From NCBI RefSeq assembly GCF_905475395.1, contig NC_058338.1, forward strand, positions 3,225,001 through 3,289,000: 64,000 nucleotides of DNA, read 5' to 3'. A program made the translations under genes and the position numbers. This DNA comes from Chrysoperla carnea. Taxonomy: Eukaryota > Arthropoda > Insecta > Neuroptera > Chrysopidae. Within the stretch, counting starts at the first letter, position 1; each line of letters starts with the position of its first letter. Positions 26,226 to 37,920 of the stretch are shown one piece after another. Under the pieces are notes generated by a model, which made no database searches, was not told the origin of the DNA, and saw only the letters and a program-made list of their open reading frames with translations.

Positions 26226-29067
26226 ATGAAAGTGTTAAAACACGTTTTATTATTTTTAATTTGTACATTAATAGAATTCTCAGAAAGCTCTCGAATTTTA
26301 ATAATCGTACCAACACCGTCAATCAGTCATAATGTAATATTTCATCCAATTATTAAAAAACTATCCGAACGTGGACATGAAATCGTTTCAATTACAACGG
26401 AACCATTAAACGATCCAAAATTAACGAACTTAACAGAAATTAATGTACGAGAAATCTCGTACAATGTATTCGAAGATAAACATTTAATGGCTGAAAGTCG
26501 TTATCAAAAAATATCCAATTTTCAAATGTTACAAAATTTAGCAGATGTTTTAATAACAACATGCGATGTACAGTTAAATAATACCGAAGTGCAAAATTTA
26601 ATGAAAAGTGATCAAAAATTTGATTTATTCATTGTGGAATATTTAATTTATCCAGTGTTTTATCATTTTAAAACGATTTTTAATGTTCCAATGGTTGGGA
26701 TTACATCAATGTCATTACCACTAGCGCAACAGGATGCTATTGGTGGATTTGTTCATCCTGCTTTCCATTTGGATACTGTCGGACTCTCGTCGAGGAATTT
26801 ACGCTTTTGGCAGCGATTGTTTAATTTTATTTATTTATTTCAATATCGATTGTTTTATCATTATTTCTATTTGGAAAGGCAAGAAAAATTAGCGATGAAA
26901 TATTTTGGTAATGTTAGTAAGCAACGTTTATGGGATTTGGAGACAAGTGTGGATTTAGTTTTGACAAATACAAATCCTATTTTTAATATACCACGGGCGA
27001 TTGTGCCACAAAATATTGAAATTGGCGGAATTCATTTGAAAGACAGTAAAGAGTTACCAAAAGTAAGTTATTGATTATTGATTTTTTCGATTATTTTTTG
27101 GGATGTTTTTTAAAACGTAGTCTCGAAATAAAGCAAATTACTTCTGTTTTTCAAAGTTTTATCCAAAATAAATACAAAAAAAAAGAATACCATGCTGATC
27201 GAAAATTTGTTCATTTCCGCCATCTTGAATTGGTGAATGGCAATTCAAGAGGAGAAGGTTGTAATATGCACACTTTCTCATAAATTTAATTCACCCATTT
27301 CGTTTTGTTTCTTCCCAAACGGGGCAAACCAGAAATTTTTTGCCTTAAATTTTCATAAATTCAACAGTATTTTGGCATAAAACACATTTAGCCCGCATCA
27401 TGTTTAACTTGCAAACCATCTTTACTAAATGTTTTAATACTTACTTCTAGTGGTAGCGAAATTGCATACTGCGGAATAAAGGCGCGCGCATCGCATACTT
27501 TTATATATAAACTAGCTGTGAATAAGCCGCTTTGCTGGGCAAATTCAATTTTAAATACAAAGCTCTTTTATTTGATTCCGCATTTGGATATATTTAAAAG
27601 TATTCCATTGTTCATCCCCACTTTCTCGCTCCAATTTTTCATTCCCCCATCGAAAGTTGGAAATAGATAAAAACAATCCTTGAAGCTGATTGTATATCGT
27701 CCCTTTCATTCCGTATTTCAACCTCTTACAGCCTTTTTTCGCACTATGGAGTGGCCTATGTGTTAATCCAGGTTACAAACTATATGTTTTCAAATTTTCA
27801 CTCAAATCCGTTCAGCAATTCTGGTGTGATTGAGTAACAAACATCCATCCGGCCATCCATTGCAATGTGCGCGCAAATCTTCCGTAGTATGTATTTCGCT
27901 ACTGCTAGAAGTAAGTTATTTTAAAATTTGTGAAAATTTTATAGGATTTGAAATTATACTTAGATAATTCACCAAATGGAGTAATTTACTTTAGTTTAGG
28001 ATCGAATGTGAAGAGTAAAACTTTGCCAATAAATATTCGAGAAATGTTTCTAAGAGTGTTTAGTCGCATGAAATATAATGTTTTATGGAAATGGGAAAAT
28101 GAAACTCTAAAAAATAAACCAGACAATGTAATAACTAAAAAATGGTTTCCACAGCAGGATATTTTAAGTAAGTAACTAATATTCTAGATTAACGCTGTAG
28201 CCTGGCAATTTTGTTGATTTTCTTTTGCGAATGGCTGAAAGTACTTTTCTTTTGCTCTCCGTCCTTCTCCGAAAAAAAGATATGGTCTCTTTTTAAAGGC
28301 GAAATTTGAGTTGAACATGAAAATTTCAGTTTTCTTAAATTTTCTTGATTTATACCCCAACATATGAGCTAGCTTTGAAAAATTCGGGCCTCGAAAAAGT
28401 CTAACAAAGATCTATAAGTATAACTGTAAAGTTTAATTCTGAGCCCGAAATAAAATCAATTTAATTTGAAAAAGTTCTTCCCTGAAATTTTCAAATCGCA
28501 TAATCAATACTTTTTCAGATCATCCAAATGTAAAGCTGTTCATCACTCAAGGCGGATTGCAGTCGATTGAGGAATCAATTCGAAATAAAGTTCCAATGCT
28601 TGTGATTCCATTTAATGGAGATCAACCGTATAATGCTCAACGTCTAGTCGATTTAAAAGTAGCGAAGAAATTGGAATTCGAAGAATTAAATGAAATAAAT
28701 GTATATGATGCTATAGAAGAAATTATTCAGAATTCTAGGTACAAAAATATTCTTTTTTTCAAAACTTCAGAAATGCAATTGGCATCGATTTTTTTTTTGT
28801 AGGTATATTAAAAATATCGAAAAAATATCAAATTTATGGTGGGATCAACCGATGAAACCTTTAGATCGTGCCATTTGGTGGATTGAATATGTAATTCGTC
28901 ATAATGGTACACAATTTTTACGAACACCCGTAGCCGATATGCCCTGGTATATGTATTGGATGTTAGATACAATTTCATTTGTATTTGGTACAATTTTGTT
29001 GATTTATTATTTAAGTCGAACGATTTATAGAATAATTTTTCGTTCTAAGAAAATGAAAAAAGATTAG
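26226..29067 (+). CDS. UGT: UDP-glycosyltransferase H, 4 exons, 514 aa
   Basis: Exons 26226-27062, 27945-28167, 28519-28738 and 28803-29067 give 1,545 nt (514 aa plus stop). It has a signal peptide (1-22), His35 in PTPSISHNV, NLTEI, FSLGSNV, KWFPQQDIL, FITQGGLQS, a membrane helix and a K-M-K-K-D tail. It is the most divergent copy around the acidic residue (FIVEYLIYPVF instead of EWxxY) and has a WWDQ in exon 4 where others have LWDQ; a different acceptor range is plausible but unproven. Intron 1 holds a 468-bp transposon with inverted ends flanked by TA. Same strand as G, convergent with I. Confidence 0.92.
27444..27911. mobile_element. TIR transposon (TA target) in intron 1 of UGT H
   Basis: The two ends are inverted repeats of about 50 bp. 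The left begins CTTCTAGTGGTAGCGAAAT; the right ends with the complement (attTCGCTACTGCTAGAAG). Both are flanked by TA, as for Tc1/mariner-like elements. There is no transposase frame. Inside, near 27,512, a minus-strand Helitron-type end (CTAGCTGTGAATAAGCC) suggests a nested insertion. Confidence 0.65.
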
Positions 29068-29094
29068 TTTTCTTTTTTTTATACTTTTATATTT

Positions 29095-29100
29095 AATAAA
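29095..29100 (+). terminator. Polyadenylation signal of UGT H
   Basis: AATAAA 28 nt after the UGT H stop codon, typical distance. Confidence 0.55.
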
Positions 29101-30039
29101 TATTTTTTTCTAAATTTTGTAATAATTTTATTCCGAAAAGTTTTTGGATGTCTGTTTTTGAATGTCGGTCGAATTAGAGACTATTGCTCCTCGTTGCTAT
29201 TTGTACATAGACTTCCTCGATGCATGAAAATAAATGTAAAAGGAAAATGTAAAAAATGCTATAAATAAAAGATATTCTCGACTGTTCGTAAAATAAAGTG
29301 GTTCGGTTCGAATGACGTTTTGCTCGAATGAGAAATGTTTCGGGTAAGTACTATTCCAGCTTTTTTCCCTTTTTTTTTGAAATATTTCTATGGGTGTATG
29401 TTTTATTGCAGGTATAATTACGGGAGAAAACAAAATAGTAGTGAAAGTTTTATATTAAAATTTTGAAATTTACTTAAAATAGCCTAATTATCTTGAGAAT
29501 ACCAAATTTTTTTTTTCTCGAATCTCTAAAATTATATAATTAATAAAATAGTATTAATCATTAAACTGGAAATGTAATTTAAAATTTAAATAAAATAAAT
29601 TATTTTTCTAACTAATTAAAAAACAGTAACCTTGTCCTTAGACATTACCCTTGATGTAAAAAAAAATTTATTATAAATTTATTGAATGTAATTTGGGAAA
29701 ATACATTAGCTACATAATCGTAGTTATTATTTCTCTCTGTCAATATTTCAAAGTGGCCACAAAACCGAGAAAATTGGGAATCATTGTAGATAAATTAGGA
29801 AATTACTATGTAAAACATACTTTATAAACCAAGCTTCATCGAATTCTGAAAGAAAAATCATCCGAGTTTTTTCTAAAAAAACCCTTAAAAAATTGTAAAG
29901 AATCAAAAAAGAAATTATCTTCCCCAATTTTGTTAAAAAAAAAGTTTCTTTGACCAAAAGACTAATTTTTCAAAGTACTTTAAACTTATTATACCTAAAT
30001 AATAATTAATTTATAAAAAAATTTTGTTTTTAGATTGAA
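29101..30039. other. Convergent spacer between UGT H and UGT I
   Basis: Plain AT-rich sequence between two gene 3' ends; nothing identified. Confidence 0.5.
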
Positions 30040-30045
30040 TTTATT
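30040..30045 (-). terminator. Possible polyadenylation signal of UGT I
   Basis: AATAAA on the minus strand about 56 nt past the UGT I stop; the 1-kb spacer to gene H is otherwise plain AT-rich sequence. Confidence 0.35.
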
Positions 30046-30100
30046 TATAAGCAAAATAAAAAAAGTTTTATAATTACAATAAGTCTAAGTCAATTTTCAT

Positions 30101-32329
30101 CTAATTACGTTTAACTTTTTTCGAAGATACTTTACGATTTTTCGACAATAATTTACATACTAATTTAAAACTATAATATAAAATTAGAATTCCTCCAATC
30201 GCACAACTTAAAAAGAATAAAATTACATCGATTAATAACAATTGTATCCAACTCATGTCAGCGGTAGCACTACGTAATTTTGGTAAACCTTTATGACGTA
30301 GAACGAATTCAATCCACCATACAGCACGATCGAGTGAAGATATTGGTGTATCCCACATTAATTCCGATAACTCAGTGATACGTTCTTTATATCTGAAAAA
30401 CAAAAATTATAATTGAAGAACCAGGCCAAAAAAAAAAATTCGTTGAATTTACTTCAGCTGATCATTTGAGGTTTGATGATAGTAGTTGTGTACACACACA
30501 TACTGCGGTCAGTGTACGTGGTACTAAAATGAATTTACTGCATATTGCTTATTAATAACAGTCATGATTGTCAGTCAGTTAGGTGCTAGAACAGAGCTGG
30601 TCAGTCAGCCCTTATTTACGAACAATCAGCTATTTATTCGGCTTTTTAAATCGGGACACGAGATAGCTGAGGGGAAAAGTTGACATACAATCATTGAATT
30701 TTTAGAATATGCATTGATTTTCCATATTGATTCCCTCCTGAACCCATTTAACCCTTGACACCTAACTAATTCCTTACTTATGTACTTAACATACCTATTA
30801 TCGTTGATAATATTTAAAATTTTCGCTTTAATAATATTTTTATCATCTAATTCATCAAAACCTAATCGATCTCCAATTCCATGATAAATATATCGGGCAG
30901 CATTGATTTCTTGATCAGCAAAAAATGGTATAGCAATCATTGGTACTTTTTTATGGATTGCTTCTTCAGCAGATTGAAGACCACCTTGCATTAAATATAA
31001 CTTCAAATTTGGATGACCTAAAAAAGATAAACAATTTAGCGAAATTCTTAAACAGAATTACGTAGGTACACACCTAAAAGATCTTGTTGTGGAAACCATT
31101 TTCGTATAACAACATTATCTGGCTTATTTTCTAAATTATCTAATTCAAATTTCCATAGAACCAAATATGGTAATTCTCTGAATGTTTCTATTAATGCATT
31201 GAATTTCTTTTTGGGTAAATTTTTACTTTTGACGTTAGTGCCTAAACTAAAGTATATGAATCCCTGTTTAGCATTATCAAGCAATTCTTGTAATTCCTGG
31301 AAAAAATAAAATAAAATTCAGAGGTCAAATTCTATTTCCAATGCCGGGCCTTTTCCAAAGGACGGCTACCATAGTTTCGGCCCATCAATAAGATAGACAA
31401 CATCAATTTGTTTTTAAATTAGTAGTCTAGAACAAATTCTGAGAAAAATACTTTTCTGAAATTCATTTCAAGAATTCGAGAAAAAAAATACATACCTTGG
31501 GTAATGGCTTGGGTTCTTTAAAATGTAATCCCGATATATCAATTAAAGCTGGCACTCGTGGTTTCGCTCCAGTATATACAGGATTTTCACTAATAAACAC
31601 CACGGTAATTCGTTTCAATGCATCCGTTAAGTATGGAAAATCTTGTCCAAAATGTTTTTTCGCTATAGCATCATGTTGTGGCAATAGTTTAAAATGAAAA
31701 TAAAATCGATACCAAACTGCATAAATCACTGAATACACCCGTTGCCAGAACGTTAGCTCATGTGAATATGGCAAATAAAAATCTGGATTATAAATAGGAT
31801 GATGTGGATTCCCAATGGAATCATGTCCATGCCCATTTAATCCAAATGATGAGATACCAACAATGGGACAATTAAATCGTGTCCCGAATGCAAACGTACT
31901 TGGAAATAGTAACCATTCATTAATCACCAAATCAAAATGTTCATTTGGATCCTGGATAATTCGTTTCACATCTGGATGATCTAATTCACGATCACATAGC
32001 TCCAATAAACCTTGACTCATTCCATACATGGATTGAATCGGTGAATATCCTTCTAAACGTTCTTTTGTAAATTTATTAAAACGATGCCAAATTTCATACG
32101 AAAAACTTACATCAATTTCCGTTAGATTCGTTAAAGTTGTATCGTTAATTAAATCGGGAATAATGGAAACAACTTGATGACCACGTAACGATAATTCACG
32201 GAGTACAGGATGGTATACGATATTATGACTCCATGATGGAGTTGGAAGCATAGCTAATATTCGTGCATTTTCAATCCATTTTGGTAGCAATAAAATAAAG
32301 AAAAATGCTTGTGTTACTTTAACAAGCAT
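30101..32329 (-). CDS. UGT: UDP-glycosyltransferase I, 4 exons, 523 aa
   Basis: Exons 32329-31496, 31296-31074, 31017-30795 and 30392-30101 give 1,572 nt (523 aa plus stop). It has a signal peptide, His35 in PTPSWSHNI, NLTEI, Glu in VINEWLLF, FSLGTNV, KWFPQQDLL, a membrane helix and a K-V-K-R-N tail. The signature reads YLMQGGLQS, with Met in the Thr position as in F. Exon 3 is one codon longer than in G and H. Intron 3 (402 nt) contains a dispersed repeat whose second copy lies at 61,391-61,700. A tRNA-like B-box sequence sits 12-80 nt upstream of the start codon. Confidence 0.92.
30421..30650. repeat. Dispersed repeat Y, copy in intron 3 of UGT I
   Basis: ttcgttgaatttacttcagc, gtagttgtgtacacacacat and gattgtcagtcagttaggtg recur at 61,391-61,700. 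Confidence 0.6.
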
Positions 32330-32340
32330 TTTATTAATAA

Positions 32341-32413
32341 AATTCTAATCGACCGTGATGGGATTTGAACCCGAATACTTCCCTTTCACAGTTAAATATA
32401 CCTATTTAGCACG
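32341..32413 (-). mobile_element. tRNA-like B-box sequence upstream of UGT I
   Basis: The minus strand contains CGGGTTCAAATCCCATCACGG, close to a Pol III B-box, preceded by an actgtgaa block that also precedes the B-box at 63,965. It does not fold as a full tRNA. It is probably a SINE remnant, in the 5' flank of UGT I. Confidence 0.35.
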
Positions 32414-32866
32414 TACACTATTATGAAATTTTTTAATACGAAGCACTATTTTTTTAAATTCCGTTCACTTTAAACTAAAAATATAAACTAAAAAATGTAA
32501 TCTTCGTCAATCATATGATTAACTGATTGATTTTTGTTTGAACAAAACGCAAGGTTATCAAGTATAAAACTTTGCTTTCTTATTTTTATATAATTTTGTT
32601 ACAGATCTAGACAGACTTCATTATTATGAGATATAATTATAATTATTATTAATCATTCGGAAAAATTTAATGTGATAACACCATTTAGAAATACTCTATT
32701 TAATTTCATCAAATACAGATAATTATCAATATATAAATATTGGTACAGTGTTTGTATTTAATCATAAGGTACAGTTCTAACCAAAATCACCAGTAACATT
32801 ACATTTATGAATAATATTAAAAGTCTTAATTTAACCCCTGAAAGGGGGGGGGTTGTATAAAGGAGT

Positions 32867-33101
32867 AGGTTAGGTTATATTGGCTGTCCACAAAGGACAC
32901 ACTTAGGATATATAGCCCGCTGTGATACCATATATGTGTTTTACCACCTTTCCGCTGATAATTTCAGTTATCAGCTCCTCAATTTTAGAGGCTGAGTGCA
33001 CCTCCTTCATGCATATACCATGCAACTACACCAGCTCATCACAACTATTAATTATATTAATTTTGTTGCGACGGCAGAATCGAACCCGCTACCCTAAGCA
33101 T
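32867..33101 (-). mobile_element. tRNA-derived SINE, copy 2 (5'-truncated)
   Basis: Same family as 15,865-16,120: shared body (ttaccacctttccgctgataa) and B-box region, but truncated inside the tRNA-like head. Its tail is longer and better kept and reads ggttaggtta...tggctgtcc...ggacacacttag on the plus strand, matching the LINE tail. Confidence 0.75.
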
Positions 33102-34828
33102 AAATTTCGGGTTACTTTGACCTTTTTAAAATCTTTAAAAGTTATTTTATACTATCTGATTTACATTGCGATTTAAACACCCTTCACCTCAATGGCGCAG
33201 GGGTTGAAACTAAAAAGCTCTGCTTTTAACCATATAGACTTTTTTAAGATAGTTTTCTGAAACCAATGCAGAAAATCGCAAGTCGATACATCCAGCAACA
33301 TATTTTTCGCAAGAAACACACCTCGGGCAGCATAATGATCCAAAATTCATGATCAGCGCAGAGCACAAAATAATTCTTTAGAAAAGTACTTTCAGTCTTT
33401 TTCAATTTTTTTCGAAACGGTTTTGATTTTGACTGCCATGCGACTCGCTTAAATATATTAGCCAAGAATCCGCGACACACACGGTATTAACAACATTTAA
33501 CATACTCAAATGATTAATTAAAATTAAATTATTAAAGTGAGCAAAAAACTTAATGAAGTCGAAGGTTAAAATTTTTTTCGAAGGTTAAAAATATTGTAGA
33601 CTTTAAGTTAAAAGGTACAAAAAAAACTCAAAATTACGAACAGAAAATTTATCGAAATAAATTTGTAATTTTTAGGTATAAAATTGATTATATTTGTAAT
33701 TTAGCTTATTTAAAATTTCAATGTCGTTTTTTTCAAATTATAAACCATTTCCTCATTTCAAAACTATACAGAACTTCGCACAATGTATATCAAAATGGAA
33801 TTATAGTTATGTAATCGAATTTAGACATTTGAGAGAATTTTAGAAGATTACCTCAGGCAGATCGTTTTCCACATTTGCAACTGTACAAATGAGATAAGTA
33901 CAAAGCTTGAAATTGATTCGTGAAGAAATATTATCGTGGAGAAAAATTGAGTGTTGATGATCCATTGTACTGAATACAACCCTGTTAAGTGTTATGAAAA
34001 TAAATATAAAAATAGTAAAACCATTCTCATGATTAATGAATGAAAATTAATTATTTTTGAAACGCGTTAATACGGATCAATAACAAATTATGTAGACCAT
34101 ATGTTTCTTAAAAGAATTTTGATAATGAAAGATAATTTTATGTGTATTTTGATAAATACGCAAAAACTTACACAAAAAACAACTAAAAATAACTAAGATG
34201 TAGTTACTTTTTTGGTATGTTATTTGGACCATTTAGGGAAGTGTGGAACTACGTTTTGGAAGCAAAAAAAGTCCTGCTACCTGCGTAATTTCTGGCTGCC
34301 TGCTTTTTCGGAATAATATTATTTTATATATTCTTATGACTTCAACAATTCCTTCCCGCAGCTTCATTACCGGTGTGTTTGAGTTAAGGTTGATACATTT
34401 TTTTTCCAGTTGACGGCACATCTATTTTTACTTTGTACCTACTAATTGAAATCAATAATTCATTAAAGCAATATATGTATAATATCAATCACGTTTAATA
34501 TGTAAAACCAATATTTATTGCAACTAATAATATAATATAAATTAAAATTTTTATTTCTAATAATCATATTTCTAAATTAGTCAATTCAAGCACGGATCTA
34601 GAAAATTTTGGGGTAGAGGCTGCTATATGAAGTATTTTTGAGCAGTTTTTGAGGCCATTGTTTTGGTTATTTTTTATTTCATTCCAGTTATTAACTATCT
34701 CAGTATCTTCTGTGGCTACGACCTCCTACAAGCTATGTCTAATTAGATACCTTTTTATTTTTTGAAAGGGAAAATTGTCTCTACTATACCCCTCTCGCAG
34801 ACTGTTTTTGATGTAGGTACAGTTCAAT
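33102..34828. other. Intergenic, nothing identified
   Basis: AT-rich; only short open frames without domain-like composition (for example minus strand 33,244-33,480). No element ends seen. Confidence 0.4.
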
Positions 34829-35645
34829 TCGATTTTTTTTGATAACACAGGCAAATTTGATTCGATATTATTGGAATTTTCTTAGGAACCCACTAATTTT
34901 GGTTCATTCTTTTCAGCAGTGATGTCAATTTTTTGCTAGCTATCACTTATGTGCTTAATTCCGGGACCAGGACTCCACATTCTTGAAACGTATTAGAGCT
35001 AGGTTAATTTTGATCACAAATTTAAAAAGTATGACCCAACTTTAGTCGGATTACATACTTTGTTTATCAAAATTGAATAAAATTTGGATGTGATAGAGCA
35101 AAATTAATTTTTTTGGATTCTGATGACGTCATAAAGTTAAAAAATTCGATATTTTTGATAACGCAGGCAAATTTGATTCGATATTATTGGAATTTTTTTA
35201 GGAACCCACTAATTTTGGGTCATTCTTTTCAGCTGTGATGTCAATTTTTCGCTAGGTATCACCTATGTCCTTCATTCCGGGACCAGGACTCCACATTCTT
35301 GAAACCTATTACAGCTAGGTTAATTTTGATCACAAATTTGAAAAGTATGACTCAAATTTAGTAGGATTACATACTTGGTTTATCAAAATTGGATAAAATT
35401 TAGATATGACAGAGCAAAATTAAATTTTTTGGATTCTGATGGCGTCATAAAGTTAAAAAATTCAATTTTTTTCTAAAACAGACAAATTTGATCCGATTTT
35501 ATTGGAATTTTTTTAGGAACCCACTAATTTTGGGTCATTCTTTTCAGCTGTGATGTCAATTTTTCGCTAGCTATCACTTATGTGCTTAATTCCGAGGCCA
35601 GGACTCCACATTCTTGAAACCTATTAGAACTAGGTTTATTTTGAT
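34829..35645. repeat. Tandem repeat, about 315-bp unit, 2.6 copies
   Basis: Units start near 34,829, 35,145 and 35,459 with aggcaaatttgattcg-type sequence. Each contains ggaacccactaattttgg and ccaggactccacattcttga. The third copy is incomplete. Unit-to-unit identity is high by eye. Confidence 0.85.
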
Positions 35646-37767
35646 GAACAACGAATCAATATATTATTAAAAATCACAATTTGTTCCTTGTTTTGCTCGG
35701 AAACGTTGAGAGAAATCAATACTTCAATTTGATAATCTATCATTTGAATAAATTAAGTTTAGCAATTAAATGTATGAACTCTTTAAAGGTAAAATGACAC
35801 GATTATGAGAACTCTTCCCATTTTGCCTTTAGTCTTATGTTAAATACTATCAGTATATGAATTTTCATCAAAATCGTTAGAACCGATACCGATATATATA
35901 AGGCGCAACATAAATACTTGCCACCGACGCTATTCGCTCCGAGCGTGAATTTCGTTTCCATGACAACGATACACTACTTTAATTATAGAATTAATGGATG
36001 CATATATAATTGTGTGGATTGCATTGAAAACTTACATTTAAAATTTAATATTCTTGTTTCACAAATTTAAATAAATAATTACGATAATTAACATTTGAAA
36101 AATAATATTTGTACAATTTGATTTCTTATTTTCACAATTTTTAATGCATTAAGTTTAATTAATTAGTGTTTTTCAATCATTTTAATTTGACAGTTTCTAT
36201 ATCATTAACATGTAAAGAATTGCAAATTAGTCATAACAGCCCACTTTATCTCCAAAATTTTTCACTTAAAGCGCTGGCATCGATTTTATTATCCCTACCA
36301 TGACTACGCACACAACGAATATACCCTGGTTACGGCCCTGATAGAAAGTTCAGAATCAGAGTCTTTTAACACAATATAAAAATATTTTGTAATAATATCA
36401 TTACAAATTATACTATTGTTTGATTATTATCATTTTTGAATTATTATAATAAAAAACATAAAATATATAAAGTGTATCGTGACATAATTAGAAACGCAAA
36501 GCTAAATTATTAACTGAATTGTTGTTATATTCTATCTTGAATCAATCTGCTAATAATATAACGAACAATACAACATCGTAATTATGATTTGATATCTAGT
36601 TTGTGACAATAAATTGTCATTATATAAGTCATGGATTGATTATACAGAATGATCAGAAAATTATAGATTTCTATATTAGATATTGAGAGACTTATTCGAC
36701 CATTCTCAAGAAAGACTGACTTAAGTCGTCGAGAAAGCCTTTTTTTATACCCTGAGATTGTTCTAGAGGCTTTTGGTAAAAAGAATGTTTGAGAAAATTG
36801 TTTTATTCTATTCTATTAGCTTCTATTATCCTTTTTCTTGTTAGAAAATCGCTTACTTTTATCAATAAAACCCTTGAAAAGACACTAAACTTGGTTGAAA
36901 TTAAAATTTTATGTATATATTAGATTATCTGAAGAAATAGAAATGTTTGCAATATAAATGACATTCTTGATGTTACATTTGCCTAAACTTACATAGATAA
37001 ACAAAAAAATTCAATGGATTTTATTATGAAAAATTATTATTATTAGCTTATTATTTATAATTAGATTAATATTTTACTTAAAAAATAATTATTAACTGAT
37101 ATTAATAAATTGATCACCGTTAAAAGACACTTTCAGTGATAGCTTTCGTATACTCTAGGTTTAATAATATTCGATAATAATTTTTTATTTCCAATATTAC
37201 CTTATATCTTTTACTCAGGACTCTAAAACTTGCATAATCCGTGTACCTGCATAATATATATCTTAAGTAAAGACCATTTTTCTCTTTTATGTAAATATTT
37301 TTATGAATTATAATAAAACATTGTAAGTCTTTGTAAATGTATTGAATAAATGGCGGAACTTAATAGAAAATAATGAATCATTTTTTAAAATAATTCATAT
37401 TTATATTGTTTTTTTGTTATGGTCAATAAAGTAAATACCAAAGAGCACTATTAAAGCAAATCATAATACTCACTAAGGTAGACATATTATTTAAGTAAAT
37501 AAATTTGTTATGTAAAAATATTTTATGTAACAAAAATATATAAATACATATAAAAATATTAAATTGATCGATCGTTGAATCATAAATATAATATACCGTA
37601 TAGGAAATGTAGCATTTAAAATTGCAATTCAATGGAACAATACGACTTTTTGTGGAATTCGGCTCCAATTGTCCGCATGAGAGTGTAGAACAAAGTAACA
37701 TTGATTAGAAAGTGTGCTTTTGCAATGCGAATTCGCGGGCTCGCTTAGACGTTTGCCGCAACTTTTT
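35646..37767. other. Intergenic, nothing identified
   Basis: Very AT-rich sequence between the 315-bp tandem repeat and the hAT remnant. Confidence 0.4.
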
Positions 37768-37920
37768 TAAGTGCCAGCCCTCAAAAAACGATGAAATATC
37801 GATTTAAAGATGTTGAGGAAAGCAAGCTCGTATAATATTTTCTGTCCCATTGAGTCTCGCAACCAAGATTTTACTCTGTGAAGTGTAGAAAACGATTCCT
37901 CTGCGGTAGTTACGGTGGTT
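37768..37920 (-). mobile_element. hAT transposase C-terminal fragment
   Basis: A minus-strand frame of about 50 codons reads TTVTTAEESFSTLHRVKSW, then LRDSMGQ, then a short helix and a stop. This is the dimerisation domain at the C-terminus of hAT transposases (typical core: E-S-FS-L-K-WLR--M). No other transposase part is readable nearby; it is a decayed copy. Confidence 0.75.
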
